Positions 24,311 through 24,536 of a stretch of 24,536 bases of DNA are shown piece by piece. Below the pieces are notes generated by a model. It was not told where the DNA came from, made no database searches, and saw only the letters and a list, made by a program, of their open reading frames with translations. Numbering within the stretch: the first letter of the stretch is position 1; every line of letters begins with the position of its first letter. This DNA comes from CAYZPB01 sp964480445. Its GTDB lineage: Bacteria > Bacillota > Bacilli > Tepidibacillales > Tepidibacillaceae. A program made the position numbers and the translations under genes. The stretch spans positions 1-24,536 of the forward strand of contig CAYZPB010000010.1 in assembly GCA_964480445.1 (NCBI GenBank), given 5' to 3'.

Positions 24311-24319
24311 GGTGGGTTA

Positions 24320-24536
24320 ATGCTTACTAATGTTGAAGCGATTGTAATAAAATCGATAGATTACGCAGAGGGTGATCGCATAATTACCCTATTTACGCGT
24401 GAAGAGGGAAAGGTCGCTCTTCTTGCAAGTGGCGCTAAAAAGAATAAAAGCCGATTTAATGCAGTTACGCAGGTTTTTATTCAGGGGAAATTTATCTATT
24501 TCCGCAAAAGCGGTGCAAATCTGGGGACGCTGAACT
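24320..24536 (+). CDS. recO: DNA repair protein RecO, N-terminal part (cut by window edge)
   Basis: The first 72 residues of RecO, reading MLTNVEAIVIKSIDYAEGDR then ITLFTREEGKVALLASGAKK, the N-terminal OB fold of the family. RecO loads RecA on gaps coated with SSB. GGTGGG precedes the ATG. The frame is open to the window end. Era-recO linkage is typical of Firmicutes; here scfA-scfB are inserted between them. Confidence 0.95.
   Translation, partial: MLTNVEAIVIKSIDYAEGDRIITLFTREEGKVALLASGAKKNKSRFNAVTQVFIQGKFIYFRKSGANLGTLN

Overview
The window comes from a low-GC Gram-positive anaerobe, most likely a member of the Clostridia or a close relative. The evidence is the Firmicutes gene order around the HrcA/CIRCE heat-shock operon, strong GGAGG-type ribosome binding sites, sigma-A-type promoters, a SCIFF peptide with its radical-SAM maturase, and ATPases carrying inserted 2x[4Fe-4S] ferredoxin domains. 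I cannot name the genus. TGA is an ordinary stop codon here: it ends at least three genes.

Layout. (1) 1-864, minus strand: an incomplete, membrane-anchored permuted papain-like cysteine hydrolase (YiiX/YebB type). (2) 945-3928, plus strand: an anaerobe-type cassette of a DUF5320 glycine-rich protein, a NifX/NifB-like protein, two MinD/Mrp-type ATPases with ferredoxin inserts, and a second NifX/NifB-like protein. Its promoter lies inside a perfect 18-bp inverted repeat that looks like an operator. (3) rpsT on the minus strand, sharing a bidirectional terminator with the cassette. (4) 4437-14568, plus: lepA-hemW, then promoter, CIRCE and hrcA-grpE-dnaK-dnaJ-prmA-mtaB. (5) 14593-15812: a small-membrane-protein stretch with a YtxH protein, a DUF948 protein and two tandem lmo0937-type 50-residue proteins. 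The first of that pair has a stop codon directly after its ATG. A strong terminator closes the stretch. (6) 16082-17143: hinT-rpsU-yqeY with a terminator. (7) 17260-22595: phoH-pgpH-ybeY-dgkA-era, covering ribosome/RNA maturation, c-di-AMP turnover and lipid-carrier recycling. (8) 22600-24310: SCIFF peptide (scfA) and maturase (scfB), followed closely by the start of recO, which is cut by the window edge.

Most of the window is a conserved housekeeping block. The points deserving attention are a SCIFF peptide with five cysteines in which Met replaces Cys36 beside the thioether acceptor Thr37; the ATG-TGA start-stop in the first lmo0937-like gene; the operator-like inverted repeat over the DUF5320 promoter; an unrecognised membrane extension on DgkA; and the absence, at their usual positions, of gpr/spoIIP and yqfC/yqfD (sporulation) and of rsmE. 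The absent sporulation genes suggest a lineage that does not form spores.
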